From DASQQQ01 sp036390995 (GTDB taxonomy: Bacteria; Actinomycetota; UBA4738; HRBIN12), in the NCBI GenBank assembly GCA_036390995.1, contig DASWAT010000204.1:1-7710 (forward strand): DNA of 7,710 bases. The letters are read 5' to 3'. The notes beneath the pieces were generated by a model. That model saw nothing but the letters and a program-made list of their open reading frames with translations, was not told where the DNA came from and made no database searches. A program made the translations under genes and the position numbers. Of the stretch, positions 1-5,442 are shown one piece after another (the stretch's first letter is position 1; each line of letters starts with the position of its first letter).

Positions 1-1
1 G

Positions 2-139
2 ATCCAGGTCTGGAGCAAGAACCACCTGATCAAGACCGTCGCACGGGCCAGGTCAGGCCCTGTTCGCAAGGTCAGAAGCGACGGTCTCCACGTCAAGCAT
101 CAACCGAACACAGAGCGTCAAGCGTCAACCGGAACTTGA
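2..139 (+). pseudogene. C-terminal end of a probable DDE (IS481-like) transposase, cut by the window edge
   Basis: An open frame enters from the left edge at base 2 and stops at TGA 137-139, giving 45 residues that begin IQVWSKNHLIKTVAR and end in QASTGT. The VW-x5-LIKTVAR pattern followed by a basic VRKVRSDG stretch resembles, from memory, the small beta-rich tail after the integrase core of actinobacterial IS481-type transposases. No catalytic residue lies inside the window, so the family call rests on the tail alone. Whether the gene is intact to the left cannot be seen. The stop codon overlaps a TTGACA (136-141), the same arrangement seen at the end of the IS110 transposase in this window. 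Confidence 0.4.
91..135 (+). repeat. Imperfect tandem repeat at the transposase tail
   Basis: CGTCAAGCATCAACCG (91-106) recurs as CGTCAAGCGTCAACCG (116-131), 15 of 16 identical at a 25-base offset. Both copies are followed by GAAC, the second after one extra G. Inside the second copy GCGTCAA is itself tandem (115-121, 122-128). The offset is not a multiple of three, so this is not a peptide repeat. It may belong to the end of the mobile element or be a transposase-binding repeat; no function is shown. Confidence 0.6.
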
Positions 140-149
140 CACGGCGCGC

Positions 150-254
150 TCACGTCCTGCCGCGCTCCCGCGCCTCGGTTCGCATCGCGGGGATCACGTC
201 CGAGACGACCTCGAAGACCGCGTCCTCGTGCGGCGCCTCGCGCCATTCCTGGGG
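150..254 (-). pseudogene. Start-less coding remnant on the minus strand, unidentified
   Basis: Read leftwards from 254, the frame encodes about 34 residues ending EVVSDVIPAMRTEARERGRT and stops at TGA (complement of 150-152). Nearly every codon ends in G or C, the pattern of real genes here. An in-frame TGA (complement of 255-257) lies immediately upstream, and the only internal ATG is about ten codons from the end, so no complete gene can be formed. The simplest reading is the 3' end of a gene whose 5' part was lost in a rearrangement next to the transposase remnant. The family is not recognised, and a chance open frame is possible. Confidence 0.3.
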
Positions 255-288
255 TCAGTGCAGTTGGGCTTCACGTGACCGCCGAGAT

Positions 289-654
289 TCAGTCGGCGAC
301 GGCCTTCTCCTCGATGCCTACGGCGTGGCGAAGGTCGCGGATGTCGGAATGGGATCGAGCGTCGGATGACCCGACCTGTTCCATCAGGTCGGCCACGCCG
401 TCGGCGATCGCGTCGAGCTTGGCCTGGAGGGCTTGCTCACCACGCCGCTGCGAGTTCTGCAGGAGGGCGACGAGCAGGAACGTGATCACCGTGGTCGCCG
501 TGTTGATCACGAGCTGCCACGTGTTCAGGTTGCCGAAGAACCAGTAGCTCAGGCCCCAGGCCACCACCAGCAGGAGGCACGCCGCGAAGAATGCGGCCTT
601 GCTCGTGATCCGCGCCGAGCGTTCGGCGAACCGATCGAACCAACCCGAACCCAT
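289..654 (-). CDS. Low-affinity iron permease family protein (small membrane protein)
   Basis: This 121-residue protein matches the pattern of the bacterial low-affinity iron permease family (PF04120, related to part of yeast Fet4). An amphipathic FDRFAERSARITSKAAFF start leads into a first membrane helix (about 19-41). A GNLNTWQLVINTATTVITFLL segment forms the second helix (about 46-66), and the cytoplasmic tail reads QNSQRRGEQALQAKLDAI. The tail after about residue 70 is charged and probably helical. Full length is usual for the bacterial members. The ATG at 654 is preceded by a purine-rich GGGAGGAAGGTGGAGG reaching the start codon (655-670). Iron transport by such short members is inferred from the family name and is weakly established. 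The protein could instead be a general small inner-membrane protein. The gene follows the 778-1245 gene on the same strand but is separated from it by 123 bases. Confidence 0.85.
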   Translation of the reverse strand: MGSGWFDRFAERSARITSKAAFFAACLLLVVAWGLSYWFFGNLNTWQLVINTATTVITFLLVALLQNSQRRGEQALQAKLDAIADGVADLMEQVGSSDARSHSDIRDLRHAVGIEEKAVAD

Positions 655-688
655 CCTCCACCTTCCTCCCGAAGATGGAGGAGCCGTA

Positions 689-727
689 CCCGGCCGGACG
701 CTCCCTCAATCCTGTGGTTCGGCCGGG
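689..727. repeat. 8-bp inverted repeat between two minus-strand membrane genes
   Basis: CCCGGCCG (689-696) and CGGCCGGG (720-727) are perfect reverse complements separated by 23 bases. The repeat sits 35 bases upstream of the iron-permease-family start. It could be an operator for that gene or part of the transcription end of the upstream gene. The spacing is long for an intrinsic terminator and there is no T-tract. Confidence 0.4.
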
Positions 728-745
728 CGAGCCCCTCGACGGTGT

Positions 746-761
746 CCCTTTCGAGCAAGGG
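746..761 (-). terminator. Possible weak terminator hairpin after the four-helix membrane gene
   Basis: CCCTT (746-750) pairs with AAGGG (757-761) around TCGAGC, 17 bases downstream of the stop codon of the minus-strand gene at 778. The stem is only 5 bp and there is no U-tract on the minus strand, so this is a weak candidate based on position. Confidence 0.25.
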
Positions 762-777
762 GGCGGGAAGGCGGGGG

Positions 778-1245
778 CTACGGATCGGAGGGTTGCGGTT
801 GCGGACCCCTCCCGGCGCGCTTCGGGGTCGACCGCTCCACGTGCTTCGACCTCCCCGTGAACCCGGCCGCCAGGAGGAGCGCGATGGCCGACGGCAGGTA
901 GAAGATGCCGATCGAGAACACGGCGAGGACGCAGAACCCGACGGCGAGCCCGCCGATGAGCCAGAGCAGCCGGCGCCGCCCCACCAAGGCAGCCGCCAAC
1001 CCGAGCCCTGTGAACGCGATGGGGATGAGGAGGAGCCACACGACCCACACGCCGTTCACGCCGATGAGCGTGGCACACGCCCGCCGCGCGCTGCTTCCTC
1101 CGCCCGGGACGGTCCCCGTCTCCCCCACGTAGAAGCACGGCCACACCGCCAACCAGACGGCAGCGGCTACGGCCAGCGACACCGCAGCGACCGCGATCTT
1201 GACGCCGGGGCCACGTGCGAGACGTCTCGTGTCCTCGGACACCAC
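778..1245 (-). CDS. Hypothetical four-helix membrane protein
   Basis: I do not recognise a family. From a GTG start at 1245 the product is 155 residues with four hydrophobic helices at about 15-35, 65-88, 92-111 and 114-130. Between helices 1 and 2 lies a short Gly/Ser-rich loop with two cysteines (about 37 and 57). The tail is basic and proline-rich. An ATG 51 codons further upstream (1398) and an internal ATG (1302) are in frame. The GTG is preferred because GAGGGGAGG (1252-1260) ends 6 bases before it, and because the residues added by the longer forms look like untranslated promoter-region sequence. The next codon is also GTG, so the start could shift by one. The gene points away from yezD across a shared 180-base region. 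Confidence 0.65.
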   Translation of the reverse strand: MVSEDTRRLARGPGVKIAVAAVSLAVAAAVWLAVWPCFYVGETGTVPGGGSSARRACATLIGVNGVWVVWLLLIPIAFTGLGLAAALVGRRRLLWLIGGLAVGFCVLAVFSIGIFYLPSAIALLLAAGFTGRSKHVERSTPKRAGRGPQPQPSDP

Positions 1246-1404
1246 GTCAGGCCTCCCCTCGATCGCCCAGGCCCACGCGCCGAACTGTACGACCAGCGTC
1301 ATACCGACGCGACCCTCGTTCCGAGGGATCGTCCGCGCGCAACGGGCCGACCGGCACGGTGAGCGCGGAGACTCCGCCACGGGCGACGAGCCCGGCATCG
1401 ACGG

Positions 1405-1410
1405 TAGGCT
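1405..1410 (+). promoter_or_regulatory. Candidate -10 element (TAGGCT) before the yezD-family gene
   Basis: TAGGCT fits the TAnnnT form of actinobacterial -10 elements and lies 15 bases before the ATG at 1426, implying a very short leader. The same hexamer stands before the LiaF-like gene (4391-4396). No convincing -35 is visible at the usual distance. The rest of the divergent region 1246-1425 shows no other feature I can support, apart from the ribosome-binding site of the minus-strand gene. Confidence 0.35.
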
Positions 1411-1425
1411 GGAGCCGGTTACGCC

Positions 1426-1602
1426 ATGGCCACGGAGAAGCGGGGTCGCGACGCCCTCGACGCCCTCAGCGACGAGGAGCGTGAGGTGCTCCTGAGGGTC
1501 GCGGAGATCCTCCGCCGCATCGATTTCGGGACGGTGCTGCTCGTGGTCCAGGACCGCAAGGTCGTGCAGATCGAGATGGCCGAGAAGTTCCGGCTACGGT
1601 GA
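1426..1602 (+). CDS. YezD family small protein (DUF2292)
   Basis: A 58-residue protein. A helical LSDEEREVLLRVAEILRRI (about 14-32) is followed by the short beta-hairpin signature IDFGTVLLVVQDRKVVQIE and a closing EKFRL. This matches the DUF2292/YezD pattern (PF10055), in which a helix is followed by a G-x-V/L-x-(V/I)-x-V-x-(D/H)-x-(K/R)-V-x-Q-I-(E/D) strand pair; the length is typical. The biochemical function of the family is unknown. From memory, relatives are often found beside sulfur assimilation or sulfonate transport genes, which fits the ABC importer starting 123 bases downstream. The start is the only ATG in frame. GGAG (1411-1414) is a rather distant ribosome-binding site, so translation may be nearly leaderless from the TAGGCT promoter. 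Confidence 0.75.
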   Translation: MATEKRGRDALDALSDEEREVLLRVAEILRRIDFGTVLLVVQDRKVVQIEMAEKFRLR

Positions 1603-1611
1603 AAACCCGCC

Positions 1612-1641
1612 TTGACACCTCGCGAGTGCCCTTTGTAGCGT
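1612..1641 (+). promoter_or_regulatory. Promoter of the ABC importer operon
   Basis: TTGACA (1612-1617, a perfect -35) is followed after 18 bases by TAGCGT (1636-1641, fitting TAnnnT). Transcription would begin near 1648, giving an untranslated leader of about 78 bases before the lipoprotein ATG. The promoter begins 10 bases after the yezD-family stop, so the importer can be expressed independently of that gene. Confidence 0.6.
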
Positions 1642-1661
1642 TGCCACGAACGAAGGGCTGA

Positions 1662-1700
1662 CCAGTCAACTGGAGGCCGCGACGCATCCGCGTCGCGGCC
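1662..1700 (+). promoter_or_regulatory. Two hairpins in the leader of the ABC importer operon
   Basis: First, CCAGT-CA-ACTGG (1662-1673) is a near-palindrome of 12 bases. Two bases later begins a perfect 11-bp stem, GGCCGCGACGC (1675-1685) pairing with GCGTCGCGGCC (1690-1700) around a four-base ATCC loop. Both lie in the predicted leader between the -10 element and the ribosome-binding site AGGGGAGG (1713-1720). The strong stem has no following T-tract, so it does not look like a simple intrinsic terminator. It could stabilise the mRNA, form part of a cis-regulatory RNA, or mark a protein-binding site (the CCAGT/ACTGG palindrome). I could not match it to a riboswitch class I know. Confidence 0.5.
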
Positions 1701-1725
1701 GTTCCGCGTTTCAGGGGAGGTTCCC

Positions 1726-2760
1726 ATGAGGAAGGTGCCCGTCCTCCTGCTGGTGATCGCCCTGCTCGCGACGGGATGTGCGAGCTCGGCGTCGAAGGCG
1801 AAAGGCCGGTCCGACGTGCTGAGGCTGGGCATGTTCCCGAACCTCACGCATGCGCCCGCGTACGTGGCGCTCGGGGAGGGGATCTTCGACCGGGTGCTGG
1901 CCTCGACGAAGGTAGAGGTCACGTACTTCAATTCGGGCAGCGACGCCCAGGCCGCCGTGACCACGGGGGCGATCGATGCGACGTACATCGGTCCGGGTCC
2001 GTCGATCTCCGCGTACCTCACGTCCGAGGGAAGCGTCGCGATCGTCTCCGGCGTCACGTCCGGAGGCGCTTCGTTCGTCGTCCGGAAGGGGTCGGGCATC
2101 TCCACACCCGAAGACCTGCACGGGAAGAAGATCGCGGTGCCCGGCATCGGGAACACACAGGACGTCGCGCTGCGGACGTGGCTGAACGAGCACGGGTTGC
2201 AGGCCAAGGATGCCGGCGGTGACGTGGCCGTCGCGGCGATCGACAACCCGGAGTTGCTGCAGAACTTCCGATCGGGCCAGGTGGACGGGGCGTGGGAGCC
2301 GGAGCCGTGGCCGAGCTACCTGATCGAGCAGGGCGTGGCCGAGCCGTTCCTGGACGAGGCCACCCTGTGGCCCGACGGCAGGTTCGTGGTCGCCAACCTA
2401 CTCGTGAACACCGTCTACATGCAGGCGCACCCGGAGGTCGTGAAGGAGCTGGTGCGGGCCAACGTCGAGGCGATCCGGGCGATCCACGAGGATCCCGAGG
2501 AGGCGAAGAAGGTCGCGCAGGCGGGGCTGATCCAGGCGGGAGCCCCCTCGCTCGACCAGGCGGTCGTGGACGCCGCCTGGAGCAAGCTGGAGTTCACGTG
2601 GGATCCAGTACCGGGGAGCCTGGAGAAGGACGCGAAGGATGCGTACGCCCTGGGGATGCTGGCCGAGGACCCCGGCATCATCCTCGCGATCTACCGGCTG
2701 GACGATCTGAACGCGATCTTGGACAGCCTGGGAGAGCCGGCGGTGGAGCTGCCGGCATGA
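1726..2760 (+). CDS. ABC transporter substrate-binding lipoprotein, SsuA/TauA/NrtA type
   Basis: This is the extracytoplasmic binding protein of a nitrate/sulfonate/taurine/bicarbonate-class importer, 344 residues. A signal peptide (MRKVPVLLLVIALLATG) ends in a lipobox with Cys18 as the lipidation site, so the mature protein is anchored outside the membrane. Family landmarks follow: LRLGMFPNLTHAPAYVALGEGIF (about 32-54), FNSGSDAQAAVTTGAIDATYIGPGP (68-92), the second-lobe start DLHGKKIAVPGIGNTQ (130-145), and QVDGAWEPEPWPSYL (185-199), where the W-E-P stretch commonly lines the binding cleft. The ATG has a strong AGGGGAGG five bases upstream. The stop codon overlaps the ATPase start (ATGA). 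The ligand cannot be decided from sequence; the YezD neighbour makes a sulfur compound plausible, while pyrimidine or nitrate relatives also exist in this superfamily. Confidence 0.88.
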   Translation: MRKVPVLLLVIALLATGCASSASKAKGRSDVLRLGMFPNLTHAPAYVALGEGIFDRVLASTKVEVTYFNSGSDAQAAVTTGAIDATYIGPGPSISAYLTSEGSVAIVSGVTSGGASFVVRKGSGISTPEDLHGKKIAVPGIGNTQDVALRTWLNEHGLQAKDAGGDVAVAAIDNPELLQNFRSGQVDGAWEPEPWPSYLIEQGVAEPFLDEATLWPDGRFVVANLLVNTVYMQAHPEVVKELVRANVEAIRAIHEDPEEAKKVAQAGLIQAGAPSLDQAVVDAAWSKLEFTWDPVPGSLEKDAKDAYALGMLAEDPGIILAIYRLDDLNAILDSLGEPAVELPA

Positions 2761-3587
2761 GGGCGGAGCCCGCCCTCTCGCTCGTGCCGGATCTCGGGGA
2801 GGCCCCCGCCAAGCTCTCGGCTGGGGGGGTGTCGAAATCGTTCCGTAATGCCCGCGGTGGGACGGTGTCGGCGCTCGTCGAGATCGACCTCGAGGTCCGG
2901 CAGGGCGAGTTCGTCTGTCTGATCGGACCGTCGGGCTGCGGCAAGTCCACCCTGCTGAACCTGTTCGCCGGCCTGGAGGCGCCGGACGCGGGCGATCTGC
3001 GGATCGACGGCGAACCGATCACTCGGCCGGGTCCGGACCGCGCCGTCCTGTTCCAGGATCCCGCGCTGTTCCCGTGGATGAGCGTGCTGTCCAACGTCGA
3101 GTTCGCGCTGGAGATGATCGGCGTGGCGAAGGCCGAACGGGAGGAACGCGCGATGCAGTGGCTGCGCCGCGTGCATCTGGGTCATTCCGCGAACGCCCAG
3201 CCGCACGAGCTGTCCGGCGGGATGCGGCAGCGAGCCGCCTTGGCACGGGCGCTCGCCTGCCAGCCGGAGGTGTTGCTGGCCGACGAGCCGTTCGCGGCGC
3301 TCGATGCGCAGACCCGCGAGATCCTGCAGCGGGAGCTGCAGGAGGTCTGGTCCGAGACGAGGAACACGTTCGTGTTCGTCACGCACAACGTCCGGGAGGC
3401 CGTCTTCCTGGCCGACCGGGTGGTGCTGATGTCCGCACCTCCCGGGACGTTCGTGACGGAGCACCGGATCGATGCACCCCGGCCTCGTGACTTCGAGGAC
3501 GTGCTGCTGTCGAAGGTGGTCGTGGACATCCACGCGCACCTGACCAGGGAGGTGGACAAGGTTGTCGCGCGTGAGGTCCGTCCTTAG
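2757..3587 (+). CDS. ABC transporter ATP-binding protein, SsuB/TauB/NrtD type
   Basis: The cytoplasmic ATPase that drives the importer, 276 residues. All nucleotide-binding motifs are present and intact: Walker A GPSGCGKST (57-65), Q-loop Gln100 in LFQDPALFPWMSV, signature LSGGMRQR (152-159), Walker B VLLADEP with Asp176-Glu177, D-loop ALDA (181-184), and the H-loop His210 in VTHNVREA. PALFPWMSV after the Q-loop is typical of the SsuB/TauB/NrtCD branch. The frame is open further upstream, but the ATG at 2757 is chosen because it overlaps the lipoprotein stop as ATGA, which implies translational coupling, and gives the family length. The last 26 bases overlap the permease gene. Confidence 0.92.
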   Translation: MRAEPALSLVPDLGEAPAKLSAGGVSKSFRNARGGTVSALVEIDLEVRQGEFVCLIGPSGCGKSTLLNLFAGLEAPDAGDLRIDGEPITRPGPDRAVLFQDPALFPWMSVLSNVEFALEMIGVAKAEREERAMQWLRRVHLGHSANAQPHELSGGMRQRAALARALACQPEVLLADEPFAALDAQTREILQRELQEVWSETRNTFVFVTHNVREAVFLADRVVLMSAPPGTFVTEHRIDAPRPRDFEDVLLSKVVVDIHAHLTREVDKVVAREVRP

Positions 3588-4359
3588 CCAGCTCTGGCCG
3601 CGGGTCGCGGCCATCGCCGGCCTCGTCCTCGTGTGGTGGATCGTGTACGCGACGGGCTTCTTCAACCGGGCCGTGCTCCCGTCGCCGGGACAGGTCCTCG
3701 GCGCGTTCGGGGACACGTTCTTCGAGCCGCACCCTCCTCGCGAGTCGATCCTCGCGGCCACCCAGGCGAGCCTGATCCGCCTGGTGGTGGGGCTGGCGAT
3801 CGGGATCACCGTCGGGACGGTGGTCGGCCTGGCGATGGCAACGTCGGCCAAGGTGCAGCGCAGCGTGGGAAGCCTGATGTCGGGGCTGCAGGCACTGCCG
3901 TCCATATCGTGGTTGCCGCTCGCGATCCTGTGGTTCGGCCTCACGGAGCGAGCCATCCTGTTCGTGGTCATCATCGCGTCGATCCCCGCCGTCGCGATCG
4001 CCGCGGCGTCCAGCATCCGCCTGGTTCCGCCGCTGCTCGTCCGGGCCGGTCGCACGATGGGAGCGCGAAGATGGACGCTCTACCGGCGCGTGGTGTTGCC
4101 GGCCGCCGTCCCCGGCTACATCGCCGGATTGCAGTCCGCGTGGGCGCTGGGCTGGCGGGCATTGATGGCCGGCGAGCTCATCTCCACGGGCAACAAGGGC
4201 CTCGGGCACCTGCTCGATGCGAACCGGCAGCTGTTCCTGACCTCGAACATCTTCGCGGTGATGCTGATGATCGTAGTGGTCGGCATGGGCGTGGAAGCCA
4301 CGTTCGGTGTGATCGATCGCCGGGTGCGGGCCCGCCGGGGGCTGCTGCTCGCGACCTGA
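3562..4359 (+). CDS. ABC transporter permease, SsuC/TauC/NrtB type
   Basis: The membrane-spanning subunit, 265 residues with about six helices (near 14-31, 70-92, 112-127, 130-150, 185-205 and 228-250). LQALPSISWLPLAILWFGL (109-127) is a hallmark of this branch. The cytoplasmic coupling loop GRTMGARRWTLYRRVVLPAAVPGYIAG (163-189) carries the EAA-type motif that contacts the ATPase. The start is a TTG at 3562: GGAGGTG (3548-3554) sits 7 bases before it, whereas the in-frame GTG at 3571 would be 16 bases away. The gene overlaps the ATPase gene by 26 bases and completes the three-gene importer. With no second permease gene present, a homodimer is expected. Confidence 0.9.
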   Translation: MSRVRSVLSQLWPRVAAIAGLVLVWWIVYATGFFNRAVLPSPGQVLGAFGDTFFEPHPPRESILAATQASLIRLVVGLAIGITVGTVVGLAMATSAKVQRSVGSLMSGLQALPSISWLPLAILWFGLTERAILFVVIIASIPAVAIAAASSIRLVPPLLVRAGRTMGARRWTLYRRVVLPAAVPGYIAGLQSAWALGWRALMAGELISTGNKGLGHLLDANRQLFLTSNIFAVMLMIVVVGMGVEATFGVIDRRVRARRGLLLAT

Positions 4360-4371
4360 GCCGAGGTCGCG
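4350..4371 (+). terminator. Hairpin over the permease stop codon, possible end of the importer operon
   Basis: CGCGACCT (4350-4357) and AGGTCGCG (4364-4371) form a perfect 8-bp stem around GAGCCG, straddling the stop codon. No T-tract follows. It may be a terminator of the T-less kind often proposed for high-GC bacteria, or an mRNA 3'-end stabiliser. Its position just before the next promoter supports the first. Confidence 0.4.
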
Positions 4372-4390
4372 GCCGACGACTCGCGCGGGG

Positions 4391-4396
4391 TAGGCT
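4391..4396 (+). promoter_or_regulatory. Candidate -10 element (TAGGCT) of the LiaF-like gene
   Basis: TAGGCT, identical to the hexamer before the yezD-family gene and again preceded by GG, lies 29 bases before the ATG and 17 bases before the ribosome-binding site GGAGG (4414-4418). No clear -35 is seen. Confidence 0.4.
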
Positions 4397-4425
4397 GCGC
4401 TCGTCCGAGCGCCGGAGGATCCGCG

Positions 4426-5391
4426 ATGGCGAAGAACCGGTCGATCCTGTGGGCGCTGCTGCTGATCGGCATCGGCGTCGTCCTGCTGCTGCGCAACGCC
4501 GGCACGATCCCGAAGGACGTGCGGATCTGGCCGATCGTGCTCGTGGCGATCGGTCTCTGGCTGTTCCTCGAGCGGTTGCTGTTCGGGGGCTGGTGGCGGG
4601 GGAGCTTCGCCGGGTCGCTCGTGCTCGTCGCGATCGGCGGGGTGTTCTTCCTCCAGGACGTCGGAGCGATCTCCGAGGACCTCTCCGTGTGGCCGGTGAT
4701 CCTCATCGCGGTCGGCCTGGCCATCGTGCTGTCGGCGATCCCGTCGCGGCGGCGGGGGACCGAGCCTGTGCGCGAGACCGTGCCGCTCGACGGTGCGACC
4801 TCGGCGCTCGTGGTGCTGAAGCACGGCGCCGGGCGGCTCACCGTCGCCTCACAGGTGAACCCTGCCCTTCTCGTCGACGGCACCTTCGGCGCCCGCGTGC
4901 GCAAGCGCGTCCGGCGCAGCGGCGACCGGCTGGAGGTCACCCTCGACCACGAGGGCGGGGCGTGGATGGAGCACGCGATGCCGTGGAACTGGAGCGGGGG
5001 CGGACCGCTCGATTGGAGCGTCGGGCTTTCCAGGATCGTCCCGCTGGAGCTCGAGATGCGGGCCGGGGCGAACCAGGCGAGCCTGGATCTGTCCGATCTG
5101 GAGGTTCGGGAGCTTCGGGTGCACACCGGCGCGAGCGAGACCCGGATCAGGATCCCCGCCAAGGGCTGGTGCCGGGCGCGAGTGGAGGCCGGGGCCGCCT
5201 CGGTGAAGATCGAGATCCCGCCGCGGACGGCGGCTCGCGTCGTGGTCAGAGGAGGCCTGTCCGGCGTGGAGGTGAACGAGTCGCGGTTCCCCCGCTCGGA
5301 CGGCGAGTACCGGTCGCCGGACTTCGACGGCGCTGCCGATCGGGTGGACCTCGAGATCCAGGCCGGCGCCGCGGGGATCGAGGTGGACTAG
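4426..5391 (+). CDS. LiaF-like transmembrane protein with duplicated helix pair and beta-rich C-terminal domain
   Basis: 321 residues. The N-terminus contains two copies of a two-helix unit: residues 7-52 (WALLLIGIGVVLLLRN...RIWPIVLVAIGLWLFLERL) and 62-106 (AGSLVLVAIGGVFFLQD...SVWPVILIAVGLAIVLSAI). Each has the LIGIG / WPIxLIxxGL pattern of the LiaI-LiaF-like membrane region (DUF5668 type). After a basic RRR stop the rest is soluble, with repeated LELEMRAGANQASLDLSDLEVRELRVHTGAS-like strands (about 206-320) resembling the adhesin-like beta-helical C-termini of LiaF or 'toast rack' proteins. In Firmicutes LiaF restrains the LiaRS cell-envelope stress system. Here no kinase or regulator is adjacent, so a sensor role is only a possibility. 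GGAGG seven bases before the ATG supports the start. Confidence 0.75.
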   Translation: MAKNRSILWALLLIGIGVVLLLRNAGTIPKDVRIWPIVLVAIGLWLFLERLLFGGWWRGSFAGSLVLVAIGGVFFLQDVGAISEDLSVWPVILIAVGLAIVLSAIPSRRRGTEPVRETVPLDGATSALVVLKHGAGRLTVASQVNPALLVDGTFGARVRKRVRRSGDRLEVTLDHEGGAWMEHAMPWNWSGGGPLDWSVGLSRIVPLELEMRAGANQASLDLSDLEVRELRVHTGASETRIRIPAKGWCRARVEAGAASVKIEIPPRTAARVVVRGGLSGVEVNESRFPRSDGEYRSPDFDGAADRVDLEIQAGAAGIEVD

Positions 5392-5442
5392 CAGCGGGAC
5401 CGGCTCATGTAACGGACACCGGTCCTTGATGGGTCCGAGGTC

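Noticed and set aside
433..1362. 309-codon plus-strand open frame across both minus-strand membrane genes
   Set aside because: It is arginine/proline-rich and low in complexity, without a ribosome-binding site. The opposite strand gives coherent membrane proteins.
1246..1398. N-terminal extensions of the four-helix protein (ATG at 1302 or 1398)
   Set aside because: A strong ribosome-binding site directly precedes the GTG at 1245, and the extension residues lack any membrane or domain pattern.
1648..1725. Known riboswitch (SAM, TPP or guanidine class) in the importer leader
   Set aside because: I could not find the conserved core sequences of these classes, only the two hairpins reported separately.
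1419..2246. Long minus-strand open frame opposite yezD and the lipoprotein gene
   Set aside because: The plus strand carries recognisable families with ribosome-binding sites. The minus frame is serine/arginine/proline-rich, as expected of a GC-rich shadow, and has no recognisable motif.
2691..4824. Very long minus-strand open frames opposite the importer and LiaF-like genes
   Set aside because: Composition is dominated by R, H, P, D and Q with no domain signal, and the frames cover genes with complete catalytic motifs on the plus strand.
5397..5425. Inverted repeat GGACCGG / CCGGTCC after the LiaF-like gene, as a terminator
   Set aside because: One arm (5397-5403) lies in host DNA and the other (5419-5425) inside the IS if the deduced boundary is right. 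The 15-base loop is long and there is no T-tract, so it is probably a chance junction product.
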